64,000 nucleotides of DNA from Boswellia sacra. Its lineage: Eukaryota; Streptophyta; Magnoliopsida; Sapindales; Burseraceae. Both the position numbers and the translations under genes were made by a program. The stretch is taken from positions 1,054,001-1,118,000 of the forward strand of contig SNVD02000468.1 in NCBI GenBank assembly GCA_013180625.2, given 5' to 3'. The notes beneath the pieces are model-generated. The model did not search any database and was not told where the DNA came from. It saw only the letters and a program-made list of their open reading frames with translations. Below, one piece after another: positions 22,771-33,492 of this stretch (position 1 is the first letter of the stretch; each line of letters opens with the position of its first letter).

Positions 22771-23938
22771 TTATGAATCTTGGCTTTCATGACAACTAGT
22801 GCTCCCTTTGTCACACATAACAGATGCCTTGTATTCATAACCTGTTTTATCCAATGTGCCCAAGGAAGTCAAGTTCCTTTTTAACCTAGGAACATGCCTC
22901 ACTTCCTTCAAGATTTTAACAAACCCATCAAACGTCCTAAATCTAATACAACCGATTTTCATCACATCATAAGCTATATTATTCCCCATCAAAACTTTTT
23001 TCTTATCAACAGACTGATAAAAAGCAAAAAATTCTTTCTCATGACACATGTCAAATGTGCAGCTTGAATCGAGAATCAACTCACCAACAAATTTCATGTC
23101 TGACATTGTCAAAACCTGTGCACTTTCATAGTCAAATGTTGACGCCATAGCTGTATCACCATCCTCAACTGCCTTCTCCTTATTGTTCTTCCAATCCGGA
23201 CAATAGTGACTCTTCTTCTTATAGTGATAGTATCTCTTTCCTTGCTTGTATTTAGACCTTGATTTCGATTTGCCATTACTCTTTTGCTCTCTCTTCTCTA
23301 ATCTACCTCTTGCTGTCAAACCCTCTCCATTATTTTTAGTTTTTCTCTCAGTCCTAATCTCAAGCTCCCTAGATCTCAAAGCCCCAATTACATCATCTAG
23401 ATGAAGACTATCTCTGTCATATTAAATAGCAAATTTAACCTCCCTGAAATAATTTGGTAGAGAGTTCAAAAGTATAACTGCCTGGATTTTATTACTAATC
23501 TTCTCATCAATATTAGGAAGGTCAACCACAATCTTTTTAAAGTCATCAAGATTATCTTTTACTGCCTTAAACGGGTCTATCCCAACTTTAAAATAAATCT
23601 TATTAGACAAAGATTTAATCATATACAAAGATTCAAGTTTTAGCCAAACCTTTGCCGTAGTATCATTTCCATTGACTTGTCACAGAACATTATCTGCTAG
23701 GTAGAGTGAGAGTGCTATAGGCTATCTCCATGATCTCATCTTTCTCCTCTTCAAATAGATATTCTTTTATGCTAGTTTTTTCTTCAAGAGCCTTCACACA
23801 CTTCTGCTGCACGAGAATCGCCCTTATCTTCTTCTTATAAAGATCACAGTCACCATTGCCATCAAATTTGTTCCAACCATTGCTTCTCAATTGGGAATTT
23901 CCACAAACAGATTGTATGCGAAAACAAGCCAAAACCAA
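22771..23938 (-). pseudogene. Copia gag and protease (broken)
   Basis: The gag N-terminal region includes WNKFDGNGDCDLYKKKIRAI and VQQKCVKALEE. The middle has MIKSLSNKIYF and VILLNSLPNYFREVKFAI, typical of UBN2-type copia gag. A Lys/Arg-rich stretch with a decayed CCHC knuckle (YHYKKKSHYC) follows, then the protease-like LDSSCTFDMC and the pre-integrase segment VPRLKRNLTSLGTLDKTGYE. Stops near 23630 and 23420 divide it. The similarity to TNT1-type gag is why I suggest the Tork lineage. Confidence 0.82.
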
Positions 23939-23954
23939 GGCTTTGATACCATAT

Positions 23955-24515
23955 TGTTATGAAACCAAGAATCTTGCCGACCAATTCCACTCAAAAATCA
24001 AGCAATAACAAAGCATAATAAAGATATCAATCAAGGCAATCAATAAAATAAGCAATAATAAACACAAGAGAAGACACCAAGATTTAAGTGGTTTGATTCA
24101 AGGAGAACCTACATCCACTGGAAAGGCTATAGAAGAATTTCACTATGAAGAAGTAATAAATAGATTACAAGGTGTTACAATACTCTATCTTACTAAGAAC
24201 AACACTTTTGCTTGGCCATGTGCGTTTCCCTAGAAACCCTATAAGAGAATATTCAGAAGTCCTCGCTCAAACAAAAAAGAAAGCCTTTAAATAGATTCCT
24301 AGTTGTGAATAGTAATCACCATTTGCGCAGCGTCGTAATGCATCTTCCATAAGAGCACAATATCTCTGCCTAACACGAAGTGTCTTTTCTCCGTCGTTCT
24401 GCAACGATGCAACTCACCTTGCACAAGAATGCCATATTTCTATTAGGTTTCGCAGGAGCGCAGGTCACCAGGTCTCACACCGAATTCAATTAGGATTTGT
24501 AAGCCAAAATCAACA
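23955..24515 (-). repeat. 5' LTR of the nested copia element, with adjacent primer-binding site
   Basis: It matches the LTR at 19405-19968 with scattered differences, including a 5-base insertion near 24153. The tRNA-Met type primer-binding site lies just inside, at 23939-23953. Confidence 0.9.
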
Positions 24516-24818
24516 AGTAGTTATTTACTGGATTTGATCTTAGTATGAATCATTGTTCTCACATTTGTTATTTACTTGAAGGCTATTTTTAGTAAGATAG
24601 AATAATATTGAAATGCTAGTTGATTTGTGCTTTGATATATTCTGCTGATTTTCTGCTAAGTTTCTACATTTAAGATCCATTCTATTTCTCCATTGTCCTT
24701 GAACAAAAAATCATTAACAGAATTCTAACAAATAGTTAGTATTCTCGGTTGAGTTTTTATTCTTTGTTTGGATCTCTTACTATTGTGTATCAAAGCAAGA
24801 ACATTAGCCTCGCAAAAT

Positions 24819-26745
24819 ATGCCTAGGGGATCAAGAGGAACGAGAATAAAAATGAGGCAGTAAGCTCAATCTCAAAGATAGCTGAGTTAGAGGAGCAAGT
24901 CTGGAAAATGATAGAAAGAGAAGCTAAAGATAGGGAATGGATGCAAATTTGTAAAGAGTTGTTAAAGATTCAAATTTGTAAGGAGTTGTTAAAGATGCAA
25001 AAAGCCAAACAAGTTGAGACAACCATTATAGTCCCAACAGACACTCAGCCAAACACCCTCGAAATCCAACTACCCAAATACACTTTCCTACCTCCACCTT
25101 TTACTTGGTAAGCAGGGCCAAGTAATCCATAGCCAACACTAGGACAACCTCCGACAGGTGAAAAGCCGAACCTAGTTATTGAAACTAAATAGGCTCCAAA
25201 CACTCAACCTACCCGAAATCCCCGAGTGGAAGAAGTTTTTCAAGTTGAGAGTTGTCATACTCATGACCAAGCAATCAGCTCAAGGCCTCGTGGCTGAAAT
25301 CCTTGATATCATGGTGATCTCAAGAATAAGCTAAAAAAAGCAACGATCAGAAAGATAACTAATTCTTGCTACCATCATAGCTAGGCCTAAAAATACTGAT
25401 GGAAGTAATGGAGGTAATGGACTTAATCTAGTAATTACTCATGGAGATGAGAATCAATTTGGTTTGGTTAGCTCAAATACTGGAGGGATACAATTTGGAG
25501 GAGTAAATTTACTAAGAAATTGAACCCAAAAAGGTAATATAACAGGTCTTACTCCTATTCAGCAGCAATAGTTACTCATAGCTTTGAACAATTAGGTTCA
25601 AGCATTAAACAAAGAGTTTCATGCAAATAGCAATCCTGTTATCATAGAATATAGTCTCAATTTTTCTTTTATGGATGAGATTGCTAAGACTCCAGTCCCC
25701 ATGAATTTCAACACTCCAGCTGCTCATTTGTATGAAGGGAAGAAAGACCCAATGGAACGCTTTGAAAGTTTTCGGGTATACATGGAGCCACTTAATCCAA
25801 CAGATGCAATGCTCTGTAGAGCTTTCTCTATTACTCTAACTACGGTAGCAAGATAGTGGTTCAGATCACTTCTAGCCCATTCCATTGTGACCTTTCAATA
25901 GTTGTGTCAACAATTTGCTGCTTATTTCAATATGGTGAAACCAGTAACGAAATATGTAGAGTTCTTACTGAACATCAAGCAACGTGCAAAAAAATCCGTA
26001 ACAAATTATATAAAAAGATTTTATACAAAGGTAACAGCAATGGGGGCATTAAATGAACCAGTGGCTTATAGTGCATTTCTTTAGGGAATGTGTGACAAAA
26101 GAATCTTTCAGTCGATCAAAGATTTTCAGATAAGGACTTATGAAGTTTCTTATCATAAAGACATTCAGATGACTTAGACAAATGAGAAGCTTGATCAAAA
26201 AATCCGAGCGGAAGGAAAACCCCAAGGGGAAAGGCAAGAGGATTCTAATGTCAAAAATAAAAAGAAAAGAAAAAAAAAAGTCAGGGAAAGATCGTTTCTA
26301 AGCACCCCCACTATCTCGAAAGCCTTTGAGCCCAAGGAGAAGTTTTGGAGAAGTTGATCATAATCGAAGAGATACAAATCAACAAGGCTCACGTGAAACT
26401 TTTCATGACCACAACCCCAACGGTATGAGCAAAGGTATACCAACTGCATCGAGCTCAAACAACTTGTGCCAATATTTATTCAACCTTGAGATCAGGTTTA
26501 TTTCGGCCACCTAGACCAAATGGTTAGAGATCCGAGAAGGAGAAATCAATATCGTGTTTATGGGTATCATCACGATGTAGCCATGAAATTGAGGAGTGTA
26601 GAGAACTTAAGGATGAAATAAAGAGGTTGGCTTGAGAAGGAAAGCTCCTCAACTTTGAAAAGTATTTGAAAGTAAACTATGCTTGGAAAGAAACTCAGAG
26701 AGATAGAAATATAAGGGAACATAGTCATGAGTAAAGGGGGAGACC
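24819..26745 (+). pseudogene. Tat-like gag region (broken)
   Basis: The recognisable retrotransposon gag domain (PF03732-like) includes FMDEIAKTPVPMNFNTPAA, HLYEGKKDPMERFESFRVYM, LNPTDAMLCRAFSITL, QLCQQFAAYFN and KQRAKKSVTNYIKRFYTKV. Later, YHHDV-HEIEECRELKDEIKR resembles the Cys/His knuckle-like motif common in Tat gag. Frame changes occur near 25855, 26085 and 26600. The start ATG at 24819 is a guess from position. Confidence 0.75.
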
Positions 26746-26959
26746 AATGCTCGTAAAGTTATCAACACCATTCTTAGGGAAAAAAATAAATCTACTTATT
26801 CTAATAACTCTTAGAAAAATTATACTCGGAGGTGGGATAAAGTGTTTATGGCCCAATCCCAGAAAAGAAAGAGGTATGACAATCCAGTTTTCTAAAAAAG
26901 ATACAAATGGAGTTGTCTTTGTTGTAATGATGCAATTGTTTTAACTATCATTGCAGCAA

Positions 26960-27340
26960 ATTGTTACTGCAAAAGAGCTCTTACGGACACAGGGAGTTCA
27001 GTAAATATATTTTATTATGATGTTTTCAAGGAGATGGATTTGCAAGAGAAACCGTAAAAGCATTGGGATCAATTGAATTACCAGTGAAACTTGGAGAAGG
27101 AAAGAATGTCAGACATCTGTCGATGGAGTGTCTAGTTGTTGACAAACCCAATACTTATAATATAATTTTAAGGTGACCATTATTGTATGACAGTCATGCT
27201 GCAATATATATGTCTAACCAATAGATAAAGTTTTTTACTGATGATAGATTCGTAGTAACGAATGCTACAAGCTACAACACTGTGAGATAGCCACGAGATA
27301 AAGTTATAAAGAATTAGATTTAGATCTAAGAGATAAGCGT
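26960..27340 (+). pseudogene. Tat-like aspartic protease (broken)
   Basis: TDTGSSVNIFYYDVF at 26984-27028 is the aspartic protease active-site motif (DTG). Reading on in shifting frames gives SIELPVKLGEGKNV, VVDKPNTYNIIL and LLYDSHAAIYMSN, the downstream flap and ILGRP-like region. Stops interrupt it several times. Confidence 0.75.
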
Positions 27341-27351
27341 TTCCAACTAGG

Positions 27352-28221
27352 ATGACAAGTTTTGAAAGTCTAGTGCCATTAAAGCTTGATCCTCAACATC
27401 TTGAAAAAACTATCAAATTGGGAAGCAAGTTGGAAGGGGAGATTAAAGTACAAATGCAAAACTTGCTTCAACAATTTTGCGATGTATTTGCTTGGAGTCG
27501 CGAAGACATGCCTAGAAGTGACCCAAATGTTATTTTTCACAAGTTGAATATTGACCCAAAGGCTCACCCAATCAGATAGAAAAGCAGAGTATTTGATGCA
27601 GAAAGATACAAAGCTGTGAATGTGAAAGTAGACAAACTTTTGCAAGTATGGTTTATCAGGGAGGCAAACTATCCAACTTGGCTCACTAATCTTGTCGATC
27701 TTAGTGAAAAAAGCCAATGGAAAATAGAGGATATGTATTGACTTTATTAACTTGAATAAGGCTTGTCAAAAATATAGCTTCCTACTTTCTAGTATAGACC
27801 AGCTAATAGATGCAACAACTAGACACGAACAAATGAGTTTTATGATGCTTTCTTACACTATAACCAGATTCAAATGTATTAGCCAGATGAAGAAAAAACA
27901 TCTTTTATCACTAACCAAGGCTTGTATTGCTACAAAATCATGCCTTGTGGCTTAAAAAATCCAAGGGCCATTTATCAACGATTGGTTAATAAGGTGTTTA
28001 AAGATCAAATTAGGAGAAACATAGAGTTGTACATAAATGATATGTTGACCAAATCTATTAAGGTAGCTTTTCACGAGAATGATCTGAAAGAGACTTTCGA
28101 AGTTCTTTGGAAATATCATATGAAGTTAAATCTAGAGAAGTGCGCTTTTGGAGTTCAAGAGGGAAAGTTTCTCGGATTTGTCGATATTCAGACTTATGGC
28201 TTACCCATAAAAGTCATCTAG
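27352..28221 (+). pseudogene. Tat-like reverse transcriptase (broken)
   Basis: The linker and RT start read LEGEIKVQMQNLLQQFCDVF and AWSREDMP. Then come FIREANYPTWLTNLVD, EEKTSFITNQGLYCYKIMPC (normally MPFG), GLKNPRAIYQRLVNKVFKDQ, the catalytic loop YINDMLTKS (YIND instead of the usual Y-[VI]-D-D) and YHMKLNLEKCAFGVQEGKFL. The changed YxDD box and several stops (27580, 27730-27760, 27955) indicate a dead enzyme. No RNase H or integrase follows. Confidence 0.85.
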
Positions 28222-28522
28222 GAAATGAAGGAAGGGATAAAGTGTGAAAAAGAATATCTACAAACCTAAAAGGGCAACCACAATTAGGGATACTTCATCG
28301 TTTTCAAGAAAAGGAAATCTTAATTTTCGGAATGGACTTTTACAAAACAAATTTTTGAAACAAATGGGAGTACATACTATAATTCCAAAAGCCATCAAAT
28401 TTTTGACTATATATGGAGTATACATATCTCTAAGAATAACCAACTATTAAGAATATTCTCAACACAAACTACTATTATGAATCATCAAATATTCAGAAAT
28501 ATTCACCTATTAGAAATATTGG

Positions 28523-31309
28523 TTACTCTCCAGCTTTCTCAATGTCTTTAGCTTTAATAATATCTTCACCAGTTCCTTTAGCACTATGTGGAACAATAGT
28601 TTTATCTCCCTCAGCACTATCATCTTTTTCCTCTTCATCCCCTCAACCCTCAGCCAATGCCTTCTTCTTCATTTCCTCTACATATTCTTCCAAATATTCA
28701 TTTTTGAGCCCTCTAATGTTGAATTTAGGACATCTTTTCATATAATACTGTGTATCTTCAATGGCAGTCTTGAATTCATGTTCAGAGAAGTGATATCTCT
28801 CTTCAATGGCTTTATTCTTACTTTCCAAATCAGCTACAACTTCTTCTTTCACCTTAAGCTCCTCATCTACCTTTTCCTATGCTTCTTTTAGCAACTTCTC
28901 ACTAGACTCTAACTTAATTCTCAGAGATGCAGTCGATTCATCCTTTTGTACTAAGGTTTCCACATATTTCTTATCTTTTATTTTTTATTGGGCAAGCAAT
29001 CGATCAGTTATCGGCAAGTTTTCTTGTGCACTTCTTTCAGCTTGAACACTATCAAAATAATATTGTAAAGCACTATCATTTTGTGACAAAACATGACTAG
29101 TCTCCACAAACCAATTGTACTTTAATAAGATTTTGCTAGTAAATCAAGATGAAACAAAACTAAAATTTAGCCAAGACTTACTGCAGATGAAAGTGCCAAA
29201 GCAACATCCCAAGCAGTCATCATGTGCATTTTTGAAAATTGCTTGGTTACTTCAAGAGTTATAATATGAGAGGAAACATTCATCCTATGAACCAAATAAG
29301 AGACATTAACCTAAGGAACACTTTCATCAACAAAAGATAGATTTGAGAAAATAGAACTAGTATGGATACTCGTGTCTAATGCCTGCACCAATGAAGTAAA
29401 AGGTCTAAGAGGTGTTTGGATAGAACTTGTGATTAGAGGAGATGCAGCAGCAGTAGACACAACAATTGTAGAACTCGATACAATTGGTCCCTTAGAATGT
29501 GAAGGCTAATTAATGTTTGAGTTCTTAGCAGTTTCTGTGGCAATCTTTTTCTTCTTATAGGTTTTACCACTAGAAGGAGCCTTCCTCTTATGGTTATTGA
29601 TGCTTCCTAAACAAAGTTTTAATAAGCTCTTAGGAGGTATATCCTATAACACAAATAGTGAAGAAAATAAAAAGTATCAAACAATGAAATTTTTGATAGG
29701 AAAAGAATAATCTGCAACTTATGGAACTTACATTCCCTCAGTATTTTACAAAGAATGTTCAACAAATTAAGTTTCTTATAATAGTTGAATGAGAAGAGGA
29801 TTCAGCCATAGTATCAACCATCTCCTGCGAAAATGATAACAATTACTCAAAAATTAAAAAATCTGAGGAAGGGACCTTTTCAGAAATATTTTGTTGAGTT
29901 ATCTATCTATCAGAACTTGGCAATGTTGGATTCTCTTATTCAATCTCATTTCCTATGTCTATTTGTTGATTATTGCTAACAACATCCTCTTCTTCAGAAT
30001 CCTCTTGTAGTACTAATTTTCTTCTTTTTTGAGGCATAATAGATATAAGAGCTTCTTCTTGTTCCTCCTCAAAAGCCTCCTAGCTGTAAGATGGAACAAA
30101 TAGTTGAGGTTAACCAAGAAAACATCTGAAAATTATCTAAAGACATAGAATGATTCAAGTAAAGAAACATACGAACTCTAATAAAGACTTCTTCCATATC
30201 TCTGGAAGGATCCTTAATTATTTTTGGATAGGATGTTAAAAGACCTTTTCGCACAATGCTTTCACATTCAACAGATCACTTATCTCAAGGGATCCAATTT
30301 CCCTATAAGGATAACAAATCTCCTTATAGAGATGAACAATAGCTTCAAAAAGCTCACCGTCCAACAAAGGAGGTTTATAATTGACTACTATAAAAAAGTC
30401 CAAATTAGTGACAATTGTAGAATCTAAGGTACTACGACACAAAACTAGACAGAAGGCACTTACATGGCGAACCAAACTTACTGGAGGTACAAACAGGCAT
30501 TACATCTAGAGGAGCATCCTAATTTCCACTGACATAGAACCACTTATTCCTTCATCTTCTTTGAGTATCAGGCAACTTCTCTATTACCTTCTCACAATAA
30601 GCCCTAAGGTTTTCAAATGTGTTTGGCTCTTGTTTTTCATCTTTTCCAGGAATTCGAGTTTAGGGCTTGAAATGATACCACCCTACCTACTCCTCCTTAA
30701 CATTTGGAAAAAACTTTATACATCCATAAAATTTGTAGAACTTGGGGTTCTACACCAAAACTATTTTCCAATTAAATTTAGTCTGGTCAATACTCTCCAC
30801 CCACTTGGACTTAGTTGACCAAGTGCCATCTTGATAGTTCTAAAAAATATGGAATAGTATAATTGCAAAGGCAACCTAACATTATATTGCAAAATTTTTT
30901 TCCATATTAAATTGCAAAGTCTGGCAGAAGTTTTGTGATAAGAGGCTCATTCAAGAAAGGGGAGAACATTAATACCACGACCAACAATAGTAGAATGAAC
31001 GACATTGGTCAAACCTCCAGACTTTTCAAAGGTTTCGTATGAGGAAGTCCCTAAGAATTCAATTTTTAGAACCTCGAATGTAAGGGGAATGTACGACATT
31101 ATAGCTAAGGGATTTCTATCTAATTCTTCTGATGATGAAGAATCAGTTTCAGGGAGTTCAACTATTGGATCTTTAGCCAAAATCCCACTTAACAAATTTG
31201 CTAATTCAGCATGCAGTTTATCACCGAAACTTGAGCTATTAGAGGATACCTCAATCACATTAGACATACATAAACACCCTTCAAATACAATCAACAACAA
31301 CAATACCAC
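28523..31309 (-). pseudogene. Antisense extra ORF of the Tat-like element (broken)
   Basis: A degenerate minus-strand coding region of about 2.8 kb lies between pol and the 3' LTR. Pieces include NPLAIMSYIPLTFEVLKIEF, VNYKPPLLDGELFEAIVHLY, a Lys-rich KRKAPSSGKTYKKKKIA, a Ser/Thr-rich tract, and a coiled-coil-like segment MKEEVVADLESKNKAIEERY before a C terminus AKGTGEDIIKAKDIEKAGE with stop at 28523-28525. Extra ORFs antisense to gag-pol between pol and the LTR are known in the Tat lineage (for example Grande), and some encode a plant-mobile-domain-like protein. The assignment here is from position, orientation and composition. Confidence 0.6.
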
Positions 31310-31930
31310 AAGAAAGAAAGAAAGATTCGAAACACATAATTATTGACGCTTACATATTCATCCAAGCAAGAAGAACATAACAAAAAGTATACAAAGCATT
31401 ATTGCTACACTTACTCAAGATTTAAGACAACTTACATTTGTTGAATCTGCGTAGCAATGGAATTCTCCTAGTGCAACAATGAGCAGATGACACCTCAAAA
31501 GAATAGAACCCTAAAAATAGATATTCTTTTCAAGAATCATAATTCTTTTTTAACATCTAAGTCAGGATTTTATGGGCAAGTCAAATACCATTTGATGGTA
31601 TTTCTCGCTTCCAACTGCTTTCAAAAAACAAAGAAGGTGTAGCACGATAATGACATATGGAAAGTATAGAAATCCTAGCTTTACATGTGTCAAATACCCA
31701 TAACAAATTTGACAGTCATGACAATAAAATCGTACAACATCAGTTAACCCTTAACGTTGTTTTATTATTACTGAGGGATAACTAATTGCCATATGTCATT
31801 ACTTTATTTATTCAAATCCGATGTTGAGTCAAACGTTTCAAGGTACATATCATAGAGTTTCGAGAACAATTTTATTACCTTATTAGTCTTAAATCTTCAT
31901 AATTCAGACTCAAGACTAAGGGGGGAGTAG

Positions 31931-32702
31931 TGTAATTGGCATTTCTAATAATTACCAATTCTAAAAAATATTCCTCTTAGAAATATAGAAATACGTACTC
32001 AATTTTCTATAATTATTTTGTCTTTCTGAGAGCGTTCAGTTGCTTTTCTTCCGAAATAAACAATCTCAAAAATAAGATTCGGTCATGCTCTCAATGCGAA
32101 TCCTAAAAAACCAGATCACTTGATACGTGTCTAGTAACAAAACAAATCCTTATAATGATTAAGATAGTGCCACATGGATAAGGGGATCGTTAAGATGAAC
32201 TGCATGCTAGAATCTTGAATATAAAAGAGAAAATGAAACTTTCTAGAGGTAAGCCAATTCTAAATACTTGAAACACAAGAAAGATAGCAAACAAGCTTCA
32301 CTGACTTAAGCATTGGAGGGTTTTCACTGGGAAAACCCTCGGCGACCCCGAACTGTGACTTGTCTTGTAGGAATTTAAGCTTTAGGGAGTTGTAAAGGAT
32401 TACATCAGACACACATTTGGCTGGAGTTCATAATGAATCTGAGTTCCCTACTTGTTTGAACTCTGCTTGAGTTACTCTTATTAGAAATGGTGTTGAGTAT
32501 TTATTTGTTGGATTTTACAGCAGTGTGAATCATTGTTCTTGCATTTATTATTTACTTGAAGGCTGTTTTGAGTAAGATAGAATAATATTGAAACGCTAGC
32601 TGATTTGTATTTTGATATATTCTATTGATGTTCATATGAGTTTCTACATTTGAGATCCATTCTATTTTTGTAATTTCCTTGAACCAAAAATCATCGAAAA
32701 CA
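31931..32702 (+). repeat. Right LTR of the Tat-like element
   Basis: It starts TGTAATTGGC after a purine-rich AAGGGGGGAGTAG and matches the split left LTR. It contains a GGGTTTTCACTGGGAAAACCC palindrome near 32313-32338 that is absent from the left copy. Confidence 0.85.
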
Positions 32703-33144
32703 AGAGGCGTCATTTATTGTATTTTTTGGTCTGAATAAACTAGCGGTTTGCTAACTTTAACTGAGATAGTGCCTAAAATTGAACTTAGTATTATGTTTGC
32801 ATTTACATACTAGAATAGATCTTAGAATAAAAATAAAATCAATTAGGGTACCATTATATATGTAAAATTTATATCTCAATTTTTACATCTCAAATAAAAT
32901 AATATTTATTTAAAAATAGAAAATCATTTATCAAATGAATATATAATAATCATAAATCAATGTTACGTCACTTGCAATATTATTGTAAAACTATTAAGAT
33001 TCATAATATTATTTTAATTAATATATATTCTTATAATAGCGCATTTCTTTTCTTTGTGCAATAACTGATTTGTTGATTGGATTTTGGGGTCACAAAAGAG
33101 TTGGGTGGTTTAATTAAAATTTACTATTATAAGCTTTAAAAAAA

Positions 33145-33182
33145 AGAAGAAGAAGAAGAAGAAAGAAGGAAAGAAAGAAAGT
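33145..33182. repeat. GAA/GAAA microsatellite
   Basis: A run of AGAAGAAGAAG followed by GAAAGAAAG. The equivalent spot in unit B (48038) has a plain A-run, so it expanded in unit A only. Confidence 0.85.
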
Positions 33183-33492
33183 TTATATAACTTAGACTCT
33201 AGAGAACACAATTTATAATATATTTGTTGAAAATACAAAGAAATAACACAAAAAGCCTTATTATACTCAACTTAGAGAATGAAATGATTTCCAATTAGTA
33301 ATGATATATAAAGTCGTATCAAGAACACATATTATTATTAATGAGGAAATTACCTACTTGGCAAGTTAATTAATAGCTAACATTACAATTAGAACAATAG
33401 GTAAAGCTAACTAAATACATCACAATAGAGTTGCATATGATATGATATGACTCATGGATTGGATTGGTAGTAATCGCTATATCAAACATGCA

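Larger units (their letters stand above)
19405..24515 (-). mobile_element. Ty1/copia element (Tork/TNT1-like), nested in the Tat LTR
   Basis: The element is 5111 bp on the minus strand. LTRs are at 19405-19968 (564 bp) and 23955-24515 (561 bp), both TG...CA, with a perfect AGTAG target duplication (19400-19404 and 24516-24520). The primer-binding site next to the 23955 LTR reads TGGTATCAAAGCC on the minus strand (initiator tRNA-Met type), and the purine tract AAGGTGGAGATT adjoins the 19968 end. Domain order on the minus strand is gag, protease, integrase, RT, RNase H, the copia order. Multiple stops and frameshifts break the polyprotein. Confidence 0.92.
18843..24719 (+). repeat. Left LTR of the Tat-like element (interrupted)
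   Basis: The pieces 18843-19404 and 24521-24719 together match the right LTR at 31931-32702. The interruption is the copia element with its AGTAG duplication. The border at 24719 is judged from the end of similarity to the right LTR and may be off by a few bases. Confidence 0.8.
18843..32702 (+). mobile_element. Ty3/gypsy retrotransposon, Tat-like, decayed, with nested copia
   Basis: Two LTRs of about 760-770 bp are visible: the left at 18843-19404 plus 24521-24719 (split by a copia insertion) and the right at 31931-32702. Internal order is gag, a zinc-knuckle-like motif, protease, reverse transcriptase, then an antisense reading frame, then a purine tract (AAGGGGGGAGTAG) before the right LTR. 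RNase H and integrase are not visible between 28221 and 28523 and appear deleted. The RT wording (DVFAWSREDMPRSDPNV) and the antisense extra ORF fit the Tat lineage. It is full of stops. Unit B lacks it (empty site near 37895). Confidence 0.85.

Noticed and set aside
23939..23953. TGGTATCAAAGCC as a tRNA gene remnant
   Set aside because: It is the primer-binding site of the copia element next to its LTR; no cloverleaf surrounds it. The same holds at 38464.
28542..29045. Plus-strand open frames rich in Ser/Phe
   Set aside because: They are shadows of the antisense coding remnant on the minus strand, whose Glu/Lys-rich coiled coil reads as Ser/Phe in antisense.
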